DNA of 47,739 nucleotides, taken from positions 1 to 47,739 of the forward strand of contig CADBIY010000009.1 of the NCBI GenBank assembly GCA_902794895.1. The letters are read 5' to 3'. The translations under genes were made by a program, and so were the position numbers. Source of the DNA: Candidatus Avelusimicrobium vaccinum. Its GTDB lineage: Bacteria > Elusimicrobiota > Elusimicrobia > Elusimicrobiales > Elusimicrobiaceae. Under the pieces are notes generated by a model. The model searched no databases, was not told where the DNA came from, and saw nothing but the letters and a program-made list of their open reading frames with translations. This document shows positions 25,006-34,496 of the stretch, in pieces. Numbering within the stretch: position 1 is the stretch's first letter; every line of letters begins with the position of its first letter.

Positions 25006-25034
25006 TTGACTCGTTTTTTTTTTTTTGATATACT
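25006..25034 (+). promoter_or_regulatory. Pilin 1 promoter with a T13 tract in the spacer
   Basis: TTGACT (25006-25011), spacer of exactly 17 bp (25012-25028), TATACT (25029-25034) with an extended -10 TG at 25026-25027. Thirteen of the spacer bases are an unbroken T tract (25014-25026). Confidence 0.8.
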
Positions 25035-25049
25035 GATTATGTTGTTACT

Positions 25050-25073
25050 ATGAAAAATAAGGAGTGTGTATGA
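25050..25073 (+). other. Seven-codon upstream ORF overlapping the pilin 1 start
   Basis: ATG at 25050 encodes MKNKECV and stops with a TGA that overlaps the pilin ATG (ATGA at 25070-25073). The pilin ribosome site AAGGAG is inside this mini-ORF. TATGAAAAAT is directly repeated at 25049-25058 and 25069-25078. It may couple or dampen pilin translation, or be chance. Confidence 0.35.
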
Positions 25074-25648
25074 AAAATCACAATACTGGCCGTTTAGGCT
25101 TTACGTTAATAGAATTATTAGTTGTTGTATTAATTATCGGTATTTTGGCCAGTGTTGCCTTGCCGCAATACACAAAAGCGGTCGATAAAAGCCGCGTGGT
25201 GCGCTATTTGCCGCTAATGAAAGAAATTGCTGATGACGCAGAAAGATATTATTTGGAGAATGATGCCTATCCCGCTTCTGCCAGCGGTACAGCCATTAAC
25301 AAAGCGCTGGACATCAACTTGCCGGAGAATTTTGTGAGCAATGAGGTTCAGTCTTTCTCATTTACAAATGCCAACTATTCGTCTATTTTACTTGTGTTAA
25401 AAAAACCGAACGTTACGTTGGCGCGGATGTTAAAACATTCTAAATATGCCGGGGAAAAGGACGGATATACGGCTTGTTCCTCTTCCAATGCAAAAATTTT
25501 TAAAAACGTTTGCCAAAGTTTATGCGGACATAAAACCGTGTGTACGCGTATGTTTTATTATGATCAAGGCCCCAGTTGCACGATTGGAAGTGCAGACCCT
25601 ACGTTTTGTTGGCGCGGAATTACAGAGACGGATCCGGCCTATCAATAG
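25070..25648 (+). CDS. Type IV pilin-like protein (pilin 1)
   Basis: A 192-residue class III-signal protein: short positive leader, prepilin-peptidase site G|FTLIELLVVVLIIGILA with the conserved Glu at +5, then the hydrophobic helix and LPQYTKAVDKSR. The globular part has at least six Cys (CSSSNAKIFKNVCQSLC...), probably disulfide-rich. Major or minor pilin or pseudopilin status cannot be decided. ATG 25070 is chosen because AAGGAG (25059-25064) ends five bases before it; a GTG two codons upstream overlaps that site. The other T4P machinery genes are not in this window; ComEC is. Confidence 0.9.
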   Translation: MKNHNTGRLGFTLIELLVVVLIIGILASVALPQYTKAVDKSRVVRYLPLMKEIADDAERYYLENDAYPASASGTAINKALDINLPENFVSNEVQSFSFTNANYSSILLVLKKPNVTLARMLKHSKYAGEKDGYTACSSSNAKIFKNVCQSLCGHKTVCTRMFYYDQGPSCTIGSADPTFCWRGITETDPAYQ

Positions 25649-25662
25649 AAGGATACTTTGAA

Positions 25663-27673
<2,011 letters not shown>

Positions 27674-28084
27674 TTATTTACGTTCTTTTTTTAACTGGTC
27701 TAGTAAACCGTTAATAAATTTGCTGGAGTTTTCGGTTGAATATTTTTTTGCAAGTTCAATGGCCTCATCAATGATCGCAGGGACCGGTGTTTTTTCATGA
27801 CTAAAGATCATTTCGTACGTGGCCATGCGTAAAATCGAACGGTCCACTACCGACATGCGGGCAATCGTCCAATTTTTTGCATACGAGGAAACTAACTGGT
27901 CGATTTTGGGTAGATTTTGCAATGTGCCGGTAATTAAATCTTCACAAAAACTATAACAATCGCCAAGTTCTTTTTTGAAGTCGGCGGCATAAGAGGTCAA
28001 GGAAACGGCATCATTATTTTTGGCACTGTCTGCATAATAAAGAGATTGTAAGGCGCATTCACGGGCCATTCTGCGGTTGCTCAT
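27674..28084 (-). CDS. nusB: Transcription antitermination factor NusB
   Basis: Binds boxA RNA with S10 in rRNA antitermination. 136 residues, normal size, all-alpha, with the typical N-terminus NRRMARECALQSLYY, the RMSVVDRSILRMATYEMIF core and AIIDEAIELAKKYSTENSSKFINGLLD at the C-terminus. It has a GAGGGGAAT site before the ATG and is followed 3 bp later by ligA. Confidence 0.95.
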   Translation of the reverse strand: MSNRRMARECALQSLYYADSAKNNDAVSLTSYAADFKKELGDCYSFCEDLITGTLQNLPKIDQLVSSYAKNWTIARMSVVDRSILRMATYEMIFSHEKTPVPAIIDEAIELAKKYSTENSSKFINGLLDQLKKERK

Positions 28085-28158
28085 AGATTCCCCTCTTAAA
28101 AAAATTGTAAAAGATTTACTCTATTTTAGCAAATTTCACGCAATAGTGGGAGGAGAGA

Positions 28159-28671
28159 TTACAGTTCAACATCTTTATAGATCCAACCTTGATTTTCAAG
28201 AGATTTACAAATGGCGCGGCCCAAATCGGTTGTTTCAGTAATACATATATTTAACCATTTATCGTTAGTTCCTTGTTCTCCCCACGCTTCTTCACTTCCC
28301 TTATATATATAAAAAGCATAGCTGTCACCTTTTCTATATAATTCGCCGTAACATTTAAGAGAATCACAATTCATTTCATATTCAAAGTATTTGGTTGTAT
28401 ACAAATTGTCATCAAATTCTCCACCTTGTAAAGTACCAGCAATATCTAAATTAGGCAAATGTATGCCTTGTGCAGGGAAACCGCCATTTTCCAGTAAAAA
28501 TAAATCTACACTATTTTCAATAGTTTTTACATTCAATAAAAGTTCCGTTAATCGGCTTTTTTCAACCGCTTTGTTATATTGTGGCAAAGCGATGGCGGCC
28601 AAAATGCCGATAATTAAAACAACGACTAATAATTCAATCAAGGTGAAACCTTGAGTCTGTTTTGTGTACAT
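28159..28671 (-). CDS. Type IV pilin-like protein (pilin 2)
   Basis: A 170-residue pilin-like protein: leader MYTKQTQG, then FTLIELLVVVLIIGILAAIA with Glu at +5, and LPQYNKAVEKSR, almost identical to pilin 1 over the first 35 mature residues and then divergent (four Cys, acidic C-terminus). That shape (constant N-helix, variable head) is usual for pilin families. AAGGAG lies six bases before the ATG. Its mRNA has a leader of about 190 nt with elaborate structure. Major or minor status unknown. Confidence 0.9.
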   Translation of the reverse strand: MYTKQTQGFTLIELLVVVLIIGILAAIALPQYNKAVEKSRLTELLLNVKTIENSVDLFLLENGGFPAQGIHLPNLDIAGTLQGGEFDDNLYTTKYFEYEMNCDSLKCYGELYRKGDSYAFYIYKGSEEAWGEQGTNDKWLNICITETTDLGRAICKSLENQGWIYKDVEL

Positions 28672-28686
28672 AGTTTTCTCCTTTTA

Positions 28687-28864
28687 GTCGGACACAAAAA
28701 ACGACGATATCAAAGCATAGAGAGTGGCCTTGATAATCGCCGTCTTACCTACCCCTTGCGGAGTAGGTAAAAAACAGGCGATTATTCTCGGACTCTCTAT
28801 AGAATCTTTCGCAAGATTCCATGCAAAGGCTCGCCCTTTGCATCCGACAATAATCTCAAATTAT
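28687..28864 (-). promoter_or_regulatory. Candidate attenuator or riboswitch-like leader RNA of pilin 2
   Basis: Read on the minus strand, 5' to 3': GTCGG (28848-28844); hairpin ATGCAAAGG/CCTTTGCAT (28843-28835/28829-28821); hairpin GAATCTT-GCGA-AAGATTC (28819-28802); TAGAGAGT (28799-28792) pairing with ACTCTCTA (28725-28718); ATAATCGCC (28785-28777) with GGCGATTAT (28741-28733); 11-bp hairpin capped by GCAA (28770-28745). Alternatively 28742-28728 pairs with 28715-28702 (14 bp), followed directly by T6 (28701-28696): a terminator. The two folds are mutually exclusive. Two GNRA loops appear only on this strand. TCCGAC (28692-28687) can pair with the initial GTCGGA. Not matched to any family I know. 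Confidence 0.7.
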
Positions 28865-28870
28865 AGTTTC

Positions 28871-28901
28871 ATTATACAAATTATTTTTGTTCTGTTATCA
28901 A
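28871..28901 (-). promoter_or_regulatory. Pilin 2 promoter
   Basis: Minus strand TTGATA (28896-28901), 19-bp spacer, TATAAT (28871-28876). A second TATAAT lies at 28860-28865. Either would start the RNA just before the structured leader. Confidence 0.55.
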
Positions 28902-28931
28902 AAAAAGAGGTATTTATGCAGAAAAAACTAG

Positions 28932-28959
28932 TTGCCGGGGTGTTTGTAATTTGTATAAT
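28932..28959 (+). promoter_or_regulatory. Promoter of the small lipoprotein, leaderless type
   Basis: TTGCCG (28932-28937), 16-bp spacer, TATAAT (28954-28959), six bases, ATG (28966). No Shine-Dalgarno. Confidence 0.65.
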
Positions 28960-28965
28960 GAGAAT

Positions 28966-29172
28966 ATGAAGAAACTTTTAATTTTATCGGCCGCTTGCCT
29001 TTTAGGGGCATGCGCTTCGTCAAGTTCTAAACCCTTAGTGGGGGCGGACAGGGACGCGCACGGGTGTATTGGTTCTGCCGGATACATGTGGAGTAAATCC
29101 CTAAAAAAATGTGTTCGTCCTTGGGAGCAAGAGCCGTTGATACAGAAGGAAACGGAGTCCCGTGCAAATTGA
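28966..29172 (+). CDS. Small lipoprotein, unknown
   Basis: A 68-residue protein with an N-terminal lipoprotein signal MKKLLILSAACLLGAC (lipid-attached C16) and a 52-residue mature part with two more Cys (HGCIGSAGYMWSKSLKKC), probably a disulfide. Such small Cys-pair lipoproteins are seen beside many genes in Bacteroidota-like and Elusimicrobiota genomes, without known function. ATG 28966 is used rather than an upstream in-frame TTG because the TATAAT overlaps that TTG. Its stop codon is inside the infC -35 box. Confidence 0.75.
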   Translation: MKKLLILSAACLLGACASSSSKPLVGADRDAHGCIGSAGYMWSKSLKKCVRPWEQEPLIQKETESRAN

Positions 29173-29198
29173 CACATTAAAAGCGAAGTTAGTATAAT
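29169..29198 (+). promoter_or_regulatory. infC-rpmI-rplT promoter
   Basis: Perfect consensus TTGACA (29169-29174), 18-bp spacer, TATAAT (29193-29198). The -35 box overlaps the lipoprotein stop codon. Confidence 0.9.
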
Positions 29199-29200
29199 AT

Positions 29201-29228
29201 AATAGTCCCAAAAAGGGACTATTTTTTG
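29201..29228 (+). terminator. Hairpin with T-run at the 5' end of the infC leader
   Basis: AATAGTCCC (29201-29209) pairs with GGGACTATT (29215-29223) around AAAAA, followed by more T (to 29227). It could end the lipoprotein transcript. For the infC mRNA, whose start should be near 29205, it would be a 5'-terminal stem-loop. Confidence 0.6.
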
Positions 29229-29242
29229 CAAAGAATAACTAA

Positions 29243-29788
29243 ATGGCCAGATTCGATAACAGAAGAACATACAAACAAGATTTGTATTGCCGAAATCACA
29301 ATATCCGCGCGGCCGAAGTGCGCGTGATCGATTCCGACGGCTCGATGATTGGTATTAAACCAATTGCCGTAGCAATTGCGCTTGCGAAAGAGCAAGAGTT
29401 GGACTTAGTGGAAATTTCACCCAACGCCCAACCTCCTGTCTGTAAAATACTTGATTACAACAAGTATGTGTATGAACAGGGTAAAAAAGCCTCCGAAGCG
29501 AAAAAGAAGCAAGCCAAAGTAACCTTAAAGGAGTTGCGCATTAAATCGCGCATTGCTCCGCATGATTTAGACGTAAAAGTCCGCCAGATTGAAGAATTTT
29601 TACGTAAGAAAAACCAAGTACGTTTTGTGGTGGTTTTTCACGGACGTGAGAACCAACATAAAGACCTGGGTATAGAAATTTTAAACGGTACGGCGAAACG
29701 GTTGGAACCGTTAGCCACCGTAGACGGCGGATTACAACAACTTGGGAACCGGATGTCTATGACGTTTGTTCCTAAGATAGAAAAATAG
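29243..29788 (+). CDS. infC: Translation initiation factor IF-3
   Basis: Binds the 30S subunit and enforces start-codon selection. 181 residues with the N-domain (LYCRNHNIRAAEVRVID...GIKPIAVAIALAKEQELDLVEISP) linked to the C-domain (KELRIKSRIAPHDLDVKVRQ). The start is an ordinary ATG, not the AUU seen in many bacteria; the codon just before is TAA, so no longer start exists. No Shine-Dalgarno is visible, which may leave room for autoregulation. First gene of infC-rpmI-rplT. Confidence 0.97.
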   Translation: MARFDNRRTYKQDLYCRNHNIRAAEVRVIDSDGSMIGIKPIAVAIALAKEQELDLVEISPNAQPPVCKILDYNKYVYEQGKKASEAKKKQAKVTLKELRIKSRIAPHDLDVKVRQIEEFLRKKNQVRFVVVFHGRENQHKDLGIEILNGTAKRLEPLATVDGGLQQLGNRMSMTFVPKIEK

Positions 29789-29796
29789 ATTTTTCA

Positions 29797-29863
29797 GGTT
29801 CTTTTTGAAGTGACTGTGTGCGGGGCTTGACCGGCTCCCGGCATAGGTTGTATAAAAAGAATC
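29797..29863 (+). promoter_or_regulatory. Structured infC-rpmI intergenic RNA, possible L20 operator
   Basis: GGTTCTTTTT (29797-29806) pairs with AAAAAGAATC (29854-29863) to close a region containing a second hairpin, CGGGGCT (29821-29827) with GGCTCCCG (29833-29840, one bulge). In other bacteria L20 represses rpmI-rplT through a folded site in this interval; the function here is inferred from position. Confidence 0.45.
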
Positions 29864-29885
29864 AAAACTAATTAAGGATGACAAA

Positions 29886-30092
29886 ATGCCTAAATTAAAA
29901 AATCACAGCGGCGGTAAAAAACGTTTTCGTAAAACCGCCACGGGTAAATTTACCCATCGCAAAGCCGGCAGAAAACACTTACTGACACCTGTTTCTGCCT
30001 CCAGAAAACACGACATGAGAAAGACCGGCGTGATTACGCCCGAGTCCAACAAAGGGAAGATTTTGGAAAAATATCTCCCCATGGCCAAATAA
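29886..30092 (+). CDS. rpmI: 50S ribosomal protein bL35
   Basis: 68 residues, highly basic, with the L35 pattern MPKLKNHSGGKKRFRKTATGK and HRKAGRKHLLTPVS. Standard position between infC and rplT. AAGGATG site immediately upstream of the ATG. Confidence 0.97.
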   Translation: MPKLKNHSGGKKRFRKTATGKFTHRKAGRKHLLTPVSASRKHDMRKTGVITPESNKGKILEKYLPMAK

Positions 30093-30104
30093 GAGGATAG
30101 AAAC

Positions 30105-30452
30105 ATGAGAATTAAATTCAGCGTTCCCAGACACGCAAGAAAGAAAAAAGTACTCAAACGCGCCAGCGGTTACTATGGAGATAAATCCCGCCGCTTACGC
30201 ATGGCTACGCAGCAGTTGGATAAATCCGGCGTGCACGCGTATGTAGACCGCAAAGACAAAAAAACTACTTACCGCCAAACATGGATTATGCGTATTAACG
30301 CAGCCGTACGGGAAGAAGGTTTGTCTTATTCCAAATTCATCAGCGGGTTAGCCAAAGCCAACATTACGCTTAACCGCAAAATGTTAGCCGAAATGGCGAT
30401 TAAAGACCCGGTGTCCTTCAAGAAATTGGTGGACGTGGTAAAAGCGGCCTAG
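30105..30452 (+). CDS. rplT: 50S ribosomal protein bL20
   Basis: 115 residues, an early-assembly 23S rRNA-binding protein and the usual repressor of this operon. Signatures: [19 protein letters not shown] and [25 protein letters not shown]. Starts 12 bp after rpmI with AGAGGA upstream. Ends before a bidirectional terminator. Confidence 0.97.
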   Translation: MRIKFSVPRHARKKKVLKRASGYYGDKSRRLRMATQQLDKSGVHAYVDRKDKKTTYRQTWIMRINAAVREEGLSYSKFISGLAKANITLNRKMLAEMAIKDPVSFKKLVDVVKAA

Positions 30453-30476
30453 CAGTAAGTGAAAAATCTGTGAAGC

Positions 30477-30505
30477 AAAAACCCCGGGTACCCCCCGGGG
30501 TTTTT
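30477..30505. terminator. Bidirectional terminator between rplT and queA
   Basis: Stem AAAAACCCCGGG (30477-30488) with CCCGGGGTTTTT (30494-30505), loop TACCC. The queA stop codon (30504-30506) overlaps its right end. Confidence 0.93.
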
Positions 30506-31541
30506 ATAAAATCATCATGCTGTCGCCGAAGGAGTAAAAGCGGTATTTCTTTTCCACGGCTTGCAGATAGGCCTCGTAAATAAAATCTTCCCCGGCAAAG
30601 GCCGACGTCATACATAAAGGCGTAGAATCGGGGAAGTGAAAATTTGTAATCAAGCAATCAATCGCTTTAAATTGGTATCCGGGATAGATAAATAAATCAG
30701 TCCATTTTTTACCCGGGTGCGTGATGTGATTTTCGTCGGTAAAACTTTCCAACGTGCGTGTGCTGGTGGTGCCGCATGAAAAAATACGCTTTCCGGCGGC
30801 GCGGACCGCATTTAACGTGTCTGCCGTTTCCGGCGAAACTTCGCCTAATTCAGCCAACATTTTGTGTTCTTGCGGCTCTCCGCGAAGAGGCTTAAAAGTG
30901 CCCCATCCCACGTGTAGCGTAATGTAGCAAATATGGACGCCTTTATCTTTTAACTTTTGTAAAAGTTCTGGTGTAAAATGAAAACCTGCCGTCGGTGCCG
31001 CAATGGATCCTTTGTATTTGGCATACACGGTTTGGTAGCGGTCTTTATCGGTTTCAATGCTTGCGCTCATGCCGTTATGTTTACGGGCTTTTTCAATATA
31101 TTGTGGTAAAGGCATTAAACCATGTGCATCACAAAACGGTAAAATATCGTCCTGATTAAATTGTAAAATGACTTCGTTCGCTTCGGTTTTCCCGATGGCT
31201 TGGGCTTGCAGTCCATCCCCAAAATCAAGTTGCATCTTTTCTTTATAATCGCGCGTTAACACAGCCCATGTATGCGCGTTTTCCGTCGGGCGCACTAAAA
31301 GCACTTCTACTTTTCCGCCGGTAGGTTTGTGGGCGAATAACTTGGCCGGGAAAACTTTTGTATTATTGATAACAAGTGCATCTCCGGGATTAAAATATTC
31401 ATGAATATCGCGGAAAATACGGTGTTCAATAGTATGAGTATCGCGGTGCAAAACCATTTGGCGCGAAGAATCGCGCGGAGTCGCCGGTTGTTTAGCGATT
31501 AAAGGGTCTAAATCCAGTTGTTTGAAACGTTCAAATGCCAT
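30504..31541 (-). CDS. queA: S-adenosylmethionine:tRNA ribosyltransferase-isomerase
   Basis: Makes epoxyqueuosine in the anticodon of QU(N) tRNAs from 7-aminomethyl-7-deazaguanine tRNA and SAM. 345 residues with family blocks RDSSRQMVLHR, DALVINNTKVFPAKL, AAPTAGFHFTPELL, ITLHVGWGTFKPL and CGTTSTRTLES. One base from the upstream spoIID-like gene, so part of ruvA-ruvB-spoIID-queA. No other queuosine gene is in the window. Confidence 0.95.
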   Translation of the reverse strand: MAFERFKQLDLDPLIAKQPATPRDSSRQMVLHRDTHTIEHRIFRDIHEYFNPGDALVINNTKVFPAKLFAHKPTGGKVEVLLVRPTENAHTWAVLTRDYKEKMQLDFGDGLQAQAIGKTEANEVILQFNQDDILPFCDAHGLMPLPQYIEKARKHNGMSASIETDKDRYQTVYAKYKGSIAAPTAGFHFTPELLQKLKDKGVHICYITLHVGWGTFKPLRGEPQEHKMLAELGEVSPETADTLNAVRAAGKRIFSCGTTSTRTLESFTDENHITHPGKKWTDLFIYPGYQFKAIDCLITNFHFPDSTPLCMTSAFAGEDFIYEAYLQAVEKKYRFYSFGDSMMIL

Positions 31542-31542
31542 A

Positions 31543-32826
31543 TTATTTTAATTCGGTAATTTGTGAACCGGGATAATAATTTTTCAAAATCTGTTTATAA
31601 TTTTTGCCGTTTTTAGCCATTCCGTTGGCGCCGTCTTGACACATTCCGATACCGTGGCCGTATCCTTTTCCTTCGAAATGGACGGTTTGCCCATGTAATG
31701 AAATTTTCGTAATTTTGCAACTGCGAAGGCCGGTTGCTAACCGGAATTTCCCGCACGGAACCTGTTTAATGCCGGACGAAGTACGCAACGTTAAATTCGT
31801 GGCCCGGCCGGTAGAGGTTTTGCGGGCAATAGAAACGCCTTTTAAGGTTCCTTTTAGCCCAACTGTTTTTGCATAACTCATTACTTTGGCAGTAGAAATA
31901 TTCATTTTCCACGAGTAACTTTTGGAATGGGAATCGGTGGAACAGGAGGATCCGGATAAGGGCTTAATGGTTTTTGCCGTGGGATTCCAACTGCGTATAT
32001 CATCGGTCCCTCCGCCGCAGTTTCCATGATAGTAGGTGTAGAAAAGTTGCCCTTCATAAGTAAGAACTTGGTCTTGTGTGGCATCTACCGCCTGTTTAAC
32101 GGAATCGTATTGTTTACCGCCGCCTTTATACATTTGGCTTCGTACGTCGCTATAAAGATCAAAGGTTTTATTTTTAACGTTTTCAATGGTTTTTAGCGTA
32201 TAAGTTCGCGCGGCTACTGCTTGCGCTTTTAATGCTTCAAGTGGCCAGGAATAACTCATTTCGTAGGGAAGTACCCCGTAGAGATAATTTTCTAAATCCA
32301 CATGTTCTATCATGTAAAATGTATTGGTCGCCGGAACAATAAAGAGTCTTCCGGCATAGAGATTGTCATTCCAAGTAAAAAGCGTATTTTTAGCCGGTTC
32401 TAAAATAATCGGTTGTTTAGCGCGGAGCGTACCCACTTGTATCTGCCCATTTCCTAGGGCTTTAACGGCCAGTGTTCCGGCCGCGGAAACTTTATATTTT
32501 TTACTCAAATCTTGCGTGTAAACATAAATACGCCCCGAATGTTTAATTTCCGTAGCGGTTTGATTATCCGTTAATAAAATGCGAACGGTTTTAACGGCCT
32601 GTTCTTGCGGAGATTGATCCGCTAAAGGCGCTTGGGAAGGCGGTTCCGGGTCGGGGAATTCTGCCGTTTGGGGGGCTTCTATTACCGGTGAATCAGCCAA
32701 AGCCGTTGTAATTGCAGTTGTTTTTGAAGTGCTGGAAGTAGTGGGCCGTTTTGCGGAAGGGACTGCACAGGCTGCCAGAAAAATCAAAACGAGTGATAGA
32801 AAAATATTTGCGGTTAATTTGTTCAT
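31543..32826 (-). CDS. SpoIID/LytB-domain lipoprotein
   Basis: A 427-residue lipoprotein (lipobox LIFLAAC, C20) with a Ser/Thr/Pro-rich linker (about 25-75) and a C-terminal SpoIID domain: PYEMSYSWPLEALKAQAVAAR (catalytic E region), YYHGNCGGGTDDIRSW and GYGHGIGMCQDGANGMAK. SpoIID proteins are lytic transglycosylases acting on denuded glycan strands; in non-spore-formers they are relatives used in cell-wall remodelling. It is between ruvB (2 bp) and queA (1 bp), an operon order seen in several phyla. Confidence 0.88.
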   Translation of the reverse strand: MNKLTANIFLSLVLIFLAACAVPSAKRPTTSSTSKTTAITTALADSPVIEAPQTAEFPDPEPPSQAPLADQSPQEQAVKTVRILLTDNQTATEIKHSGRIYVYTQDLSKKYKVSAAGTLAVKALGNGQIQVGTLRAKQPIILEPAKNTLFTWNDNLYAGRLFIVPATNTFYMIEHVDLENYLYGVLPYEMSYSWPLEALKAQAVAARTYTLKTIENVKNKTFDLYSDVRSQMYKGGGKQYDSVKQAVDATQDQVLTYEGQLFYTYYHGNCGGGTDDIRSWNPTAKTIKPLSGSSCSTDSHSKSYSWKMNISTAKVMSYAKTVGLKGTLKGVSIARKTSTGRATNLTLRTSSGIKQVPCGKFRLATGLRSCKITKISLHGQTVHFEGKGYGHGIGMCQDGANGMAKNGKNYKQILKNYYPGSQITELK

Positions 32827-32828
32827 TA

Positions 32829-33851
32829 TTAAAATAATAGGTCCGCGTGCATGTTACGGCCCATATGTTCATACGCTTTGCGCGTTGCCACGCGTCCGCG
32901 CGGTGTGCGAGCGATGAACCCTGCTTTAATTAAGAAAGGTTCGATGACGTCCGTTAATGTATCTACCGATTCGGAAACAGCAATGGCTAAGTTCTCTACC
33001 CCGACGGGTCCGCCGGAGAAGCGATCAATCAAGGCTTCCAAAATCCGCTTATCTACACTATCCAGCCCTTCTGCGTCAATATCCAAGGAATCCATGGCTG
33101 TTTTGGCAATGGTTTGTGTGATAACGCCTTCCCCTTTTACCTGTGCAAAATCGCGTGCGCGGCGCAGTAACCGGTTGGCAATACGCGGAGTTCCCCGCGA
33201 GCGTTTAGCCAATTCGGTTAAGCCCGCGCGGTCGGCTTCAATATTTAGTAAACGCGCGGAACGTTCTAAAATATCGGTAATTTCCGGAACTTCATAAAAC
33301 CCTAAATTAAATACAATTCCAAAGCGGTCGCGTAAAGGACCAGTGAGCAGCCCGGAGCGGGTAGTTGCTCCGACAAGCGTAAAGCGCGGAACGGCTAATT
33401 TTAAGGTGGTGCTTCCGGCTCCTTTGCCAGTGTTGATAAAAAACGTAAAATCTTCCATGGCCGGATAAAGGGCTTCTTCCACCGCCGGATTTAAGCGGTG
33501 AATTTCATCAATAAATAAAATATCCCCTTCGGCCAGTTCGGTAGTGAGCATGGCGGCTAAATCGCCGGGGCGTGCCAACACCGGCCCAGAAGTTACTTTG
33601 ATATTTACACCCATTTCGTGGGCTAAGATATTAGCAAGGGTTGTTTTTCCTAAACCGGGCGGTGCATAAAAAAGGCAATGGTCTAGCGCTTCTTTGCGGG
33701 ATTTGGCGGCTTGAATAAAAATACGTAAATTATCTTTTAACTTTTCTTGCCCGACAAACTCATCCAGTGTGGCCGGGCGCAAAGCCGCTTCCAACCCGGA
33801 TGATTCGTCAGGAAGTTGTGTAACATCTAAAATTTCGTTTTGGTTGCTCAT
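32829..33851 (-). CDS. ruvB: Holliday junction helicase RuvB
   Basis: AAA+ motor that drives branch migration with RuvA. 340 residues: Walker [19 protein letters not shown], Walker [17 protein letters not shown], sensor 1 [11 protein letters not shown], arginine finger [10 protein letters not shown], then a winged-helix domain. Overlaps ruvA by 4 bp. No ruvC gene lies in this window. Confidence 0.97.
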   Translation of the reverse strand: MSNQNEILDVTQLPDESSGLEAALRPATLDEFVGQEKLKDNLRIFIQAAKSRKEALDHCLFYAPPGLGKTTLANILAHEMGVNIKVTSGPVLARPGDLAAMLTTELAEGDILFIDEIHRLNPAVEEALYPAMEDFTFFINTGKGAGSTTLKLAVPRFTLVGATTRSGLLTGPLRDRFGIVFNLGFYEVPEITDILERSARLLNIEADRAGLTELAKRSRGTPRIANRLLRRARDFAQVKGEGVITQTIAKTAMDSLDIDAEGLDSVDKRILEALIDRFSGGPVGVENLAIAVSESVDTLTDVIEPFLIKAGFIARTPRGRVATRKAYEHMGRNMHADLLF

Positions 33852-34459
33852 TTTTTCAGTACCCGTAAAGCGTGCGTAATAATGGTTTCAATTTTATCGT
33901 TAGGGTTAATTCCTTCTGCTTGTAATTTTTCAAGCGCACGGCGCGCTTCTGCTGCCGAATACCCCAGCGCTCCTAAGGCTTCCAATACGCCGGATAAATA
34001 AGGGGCTTCATCCAATACTTTAATTTTGCTTTCCCCTTGAATAGACACAGCATCCATTTTATCCTTCAGCGAATTGATTAATTTTTCGGCGGTTTTAGAT
34101 GTAAAACCGAAAATACCTGTTAAAATTTTAGGATCGCGTTTTAAAATCGCATTATGAAAATCCGCGACCGACCGTAACGCTTTATTTAAAAACTCGAGTG
34201 CTTTTTTAGGGCCTGTATTAGGAATTGCCGTCTTGAAAAGTTGCCATAATTCTTTATCTTGTTTGGAAGCGAAGCCGTAAAGCACCGTTCCATCGTAAGG
34301 CGAAATGGATTCTGCCACATAAAACGAGGTTTCTTGTCCGGCGGTTAAATCCTGTGCGGTAGCATGGGGAAGATTTACTTCATAACCAATTCCGCCGCAA
34401 AGAATAATAGCCCCGTCTTCTTTTGTTTCTAAAATTTCACCTTTCAAGTACGCGATCAT
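33848..34459 (-). CDS. ruvA: Holliday junction-binding protein RuvA
   Basis: 203-residue protein that clamps four-way junctions. OB domain at the N-terminus ([28 protein letters not shown] region), HhH domain with the [15 protein letters not shown] segment (family usually has GVGPK-AL) and a small C-terminal domain that contacts RuvB. No Shine-Dalgarno; two overlapping TAGAAT boxes (34464-34474, minus strand) end 4 and 9 bases before the ATG, so this may be another leaderless or near-leaderless start. Confidence 0.93.
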   Translation of the reverse strand: MIAYLKGEILETKEDGAIILCGGIGYEVNLPHATAQDLTAGQETSFYVAESISPYDGTVLYGFASKQDKELWQLFKTAIPNTGPKKALEFLNKALRSVADFHNAILKRDPKILTGIFGFTSKTAEKLINSLKDKMDAVSIQGESKIKVLDEAPYLSGVLEALGALGYSAAEARRALEKLQAEGINPNDKIETIITHALRVLKK

Positions 34460-34496
34460 ATTAATTCTATTCTAGCAAAAAAAACAACAAGATACT

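Noticed and set aside
28724-28969. 81-residue plus-strand ORF
   Set aside because: It covers the pilin 2 leader RNA and promoters on the opposite strand, has no ribosome site and no recognisable protein pattern.
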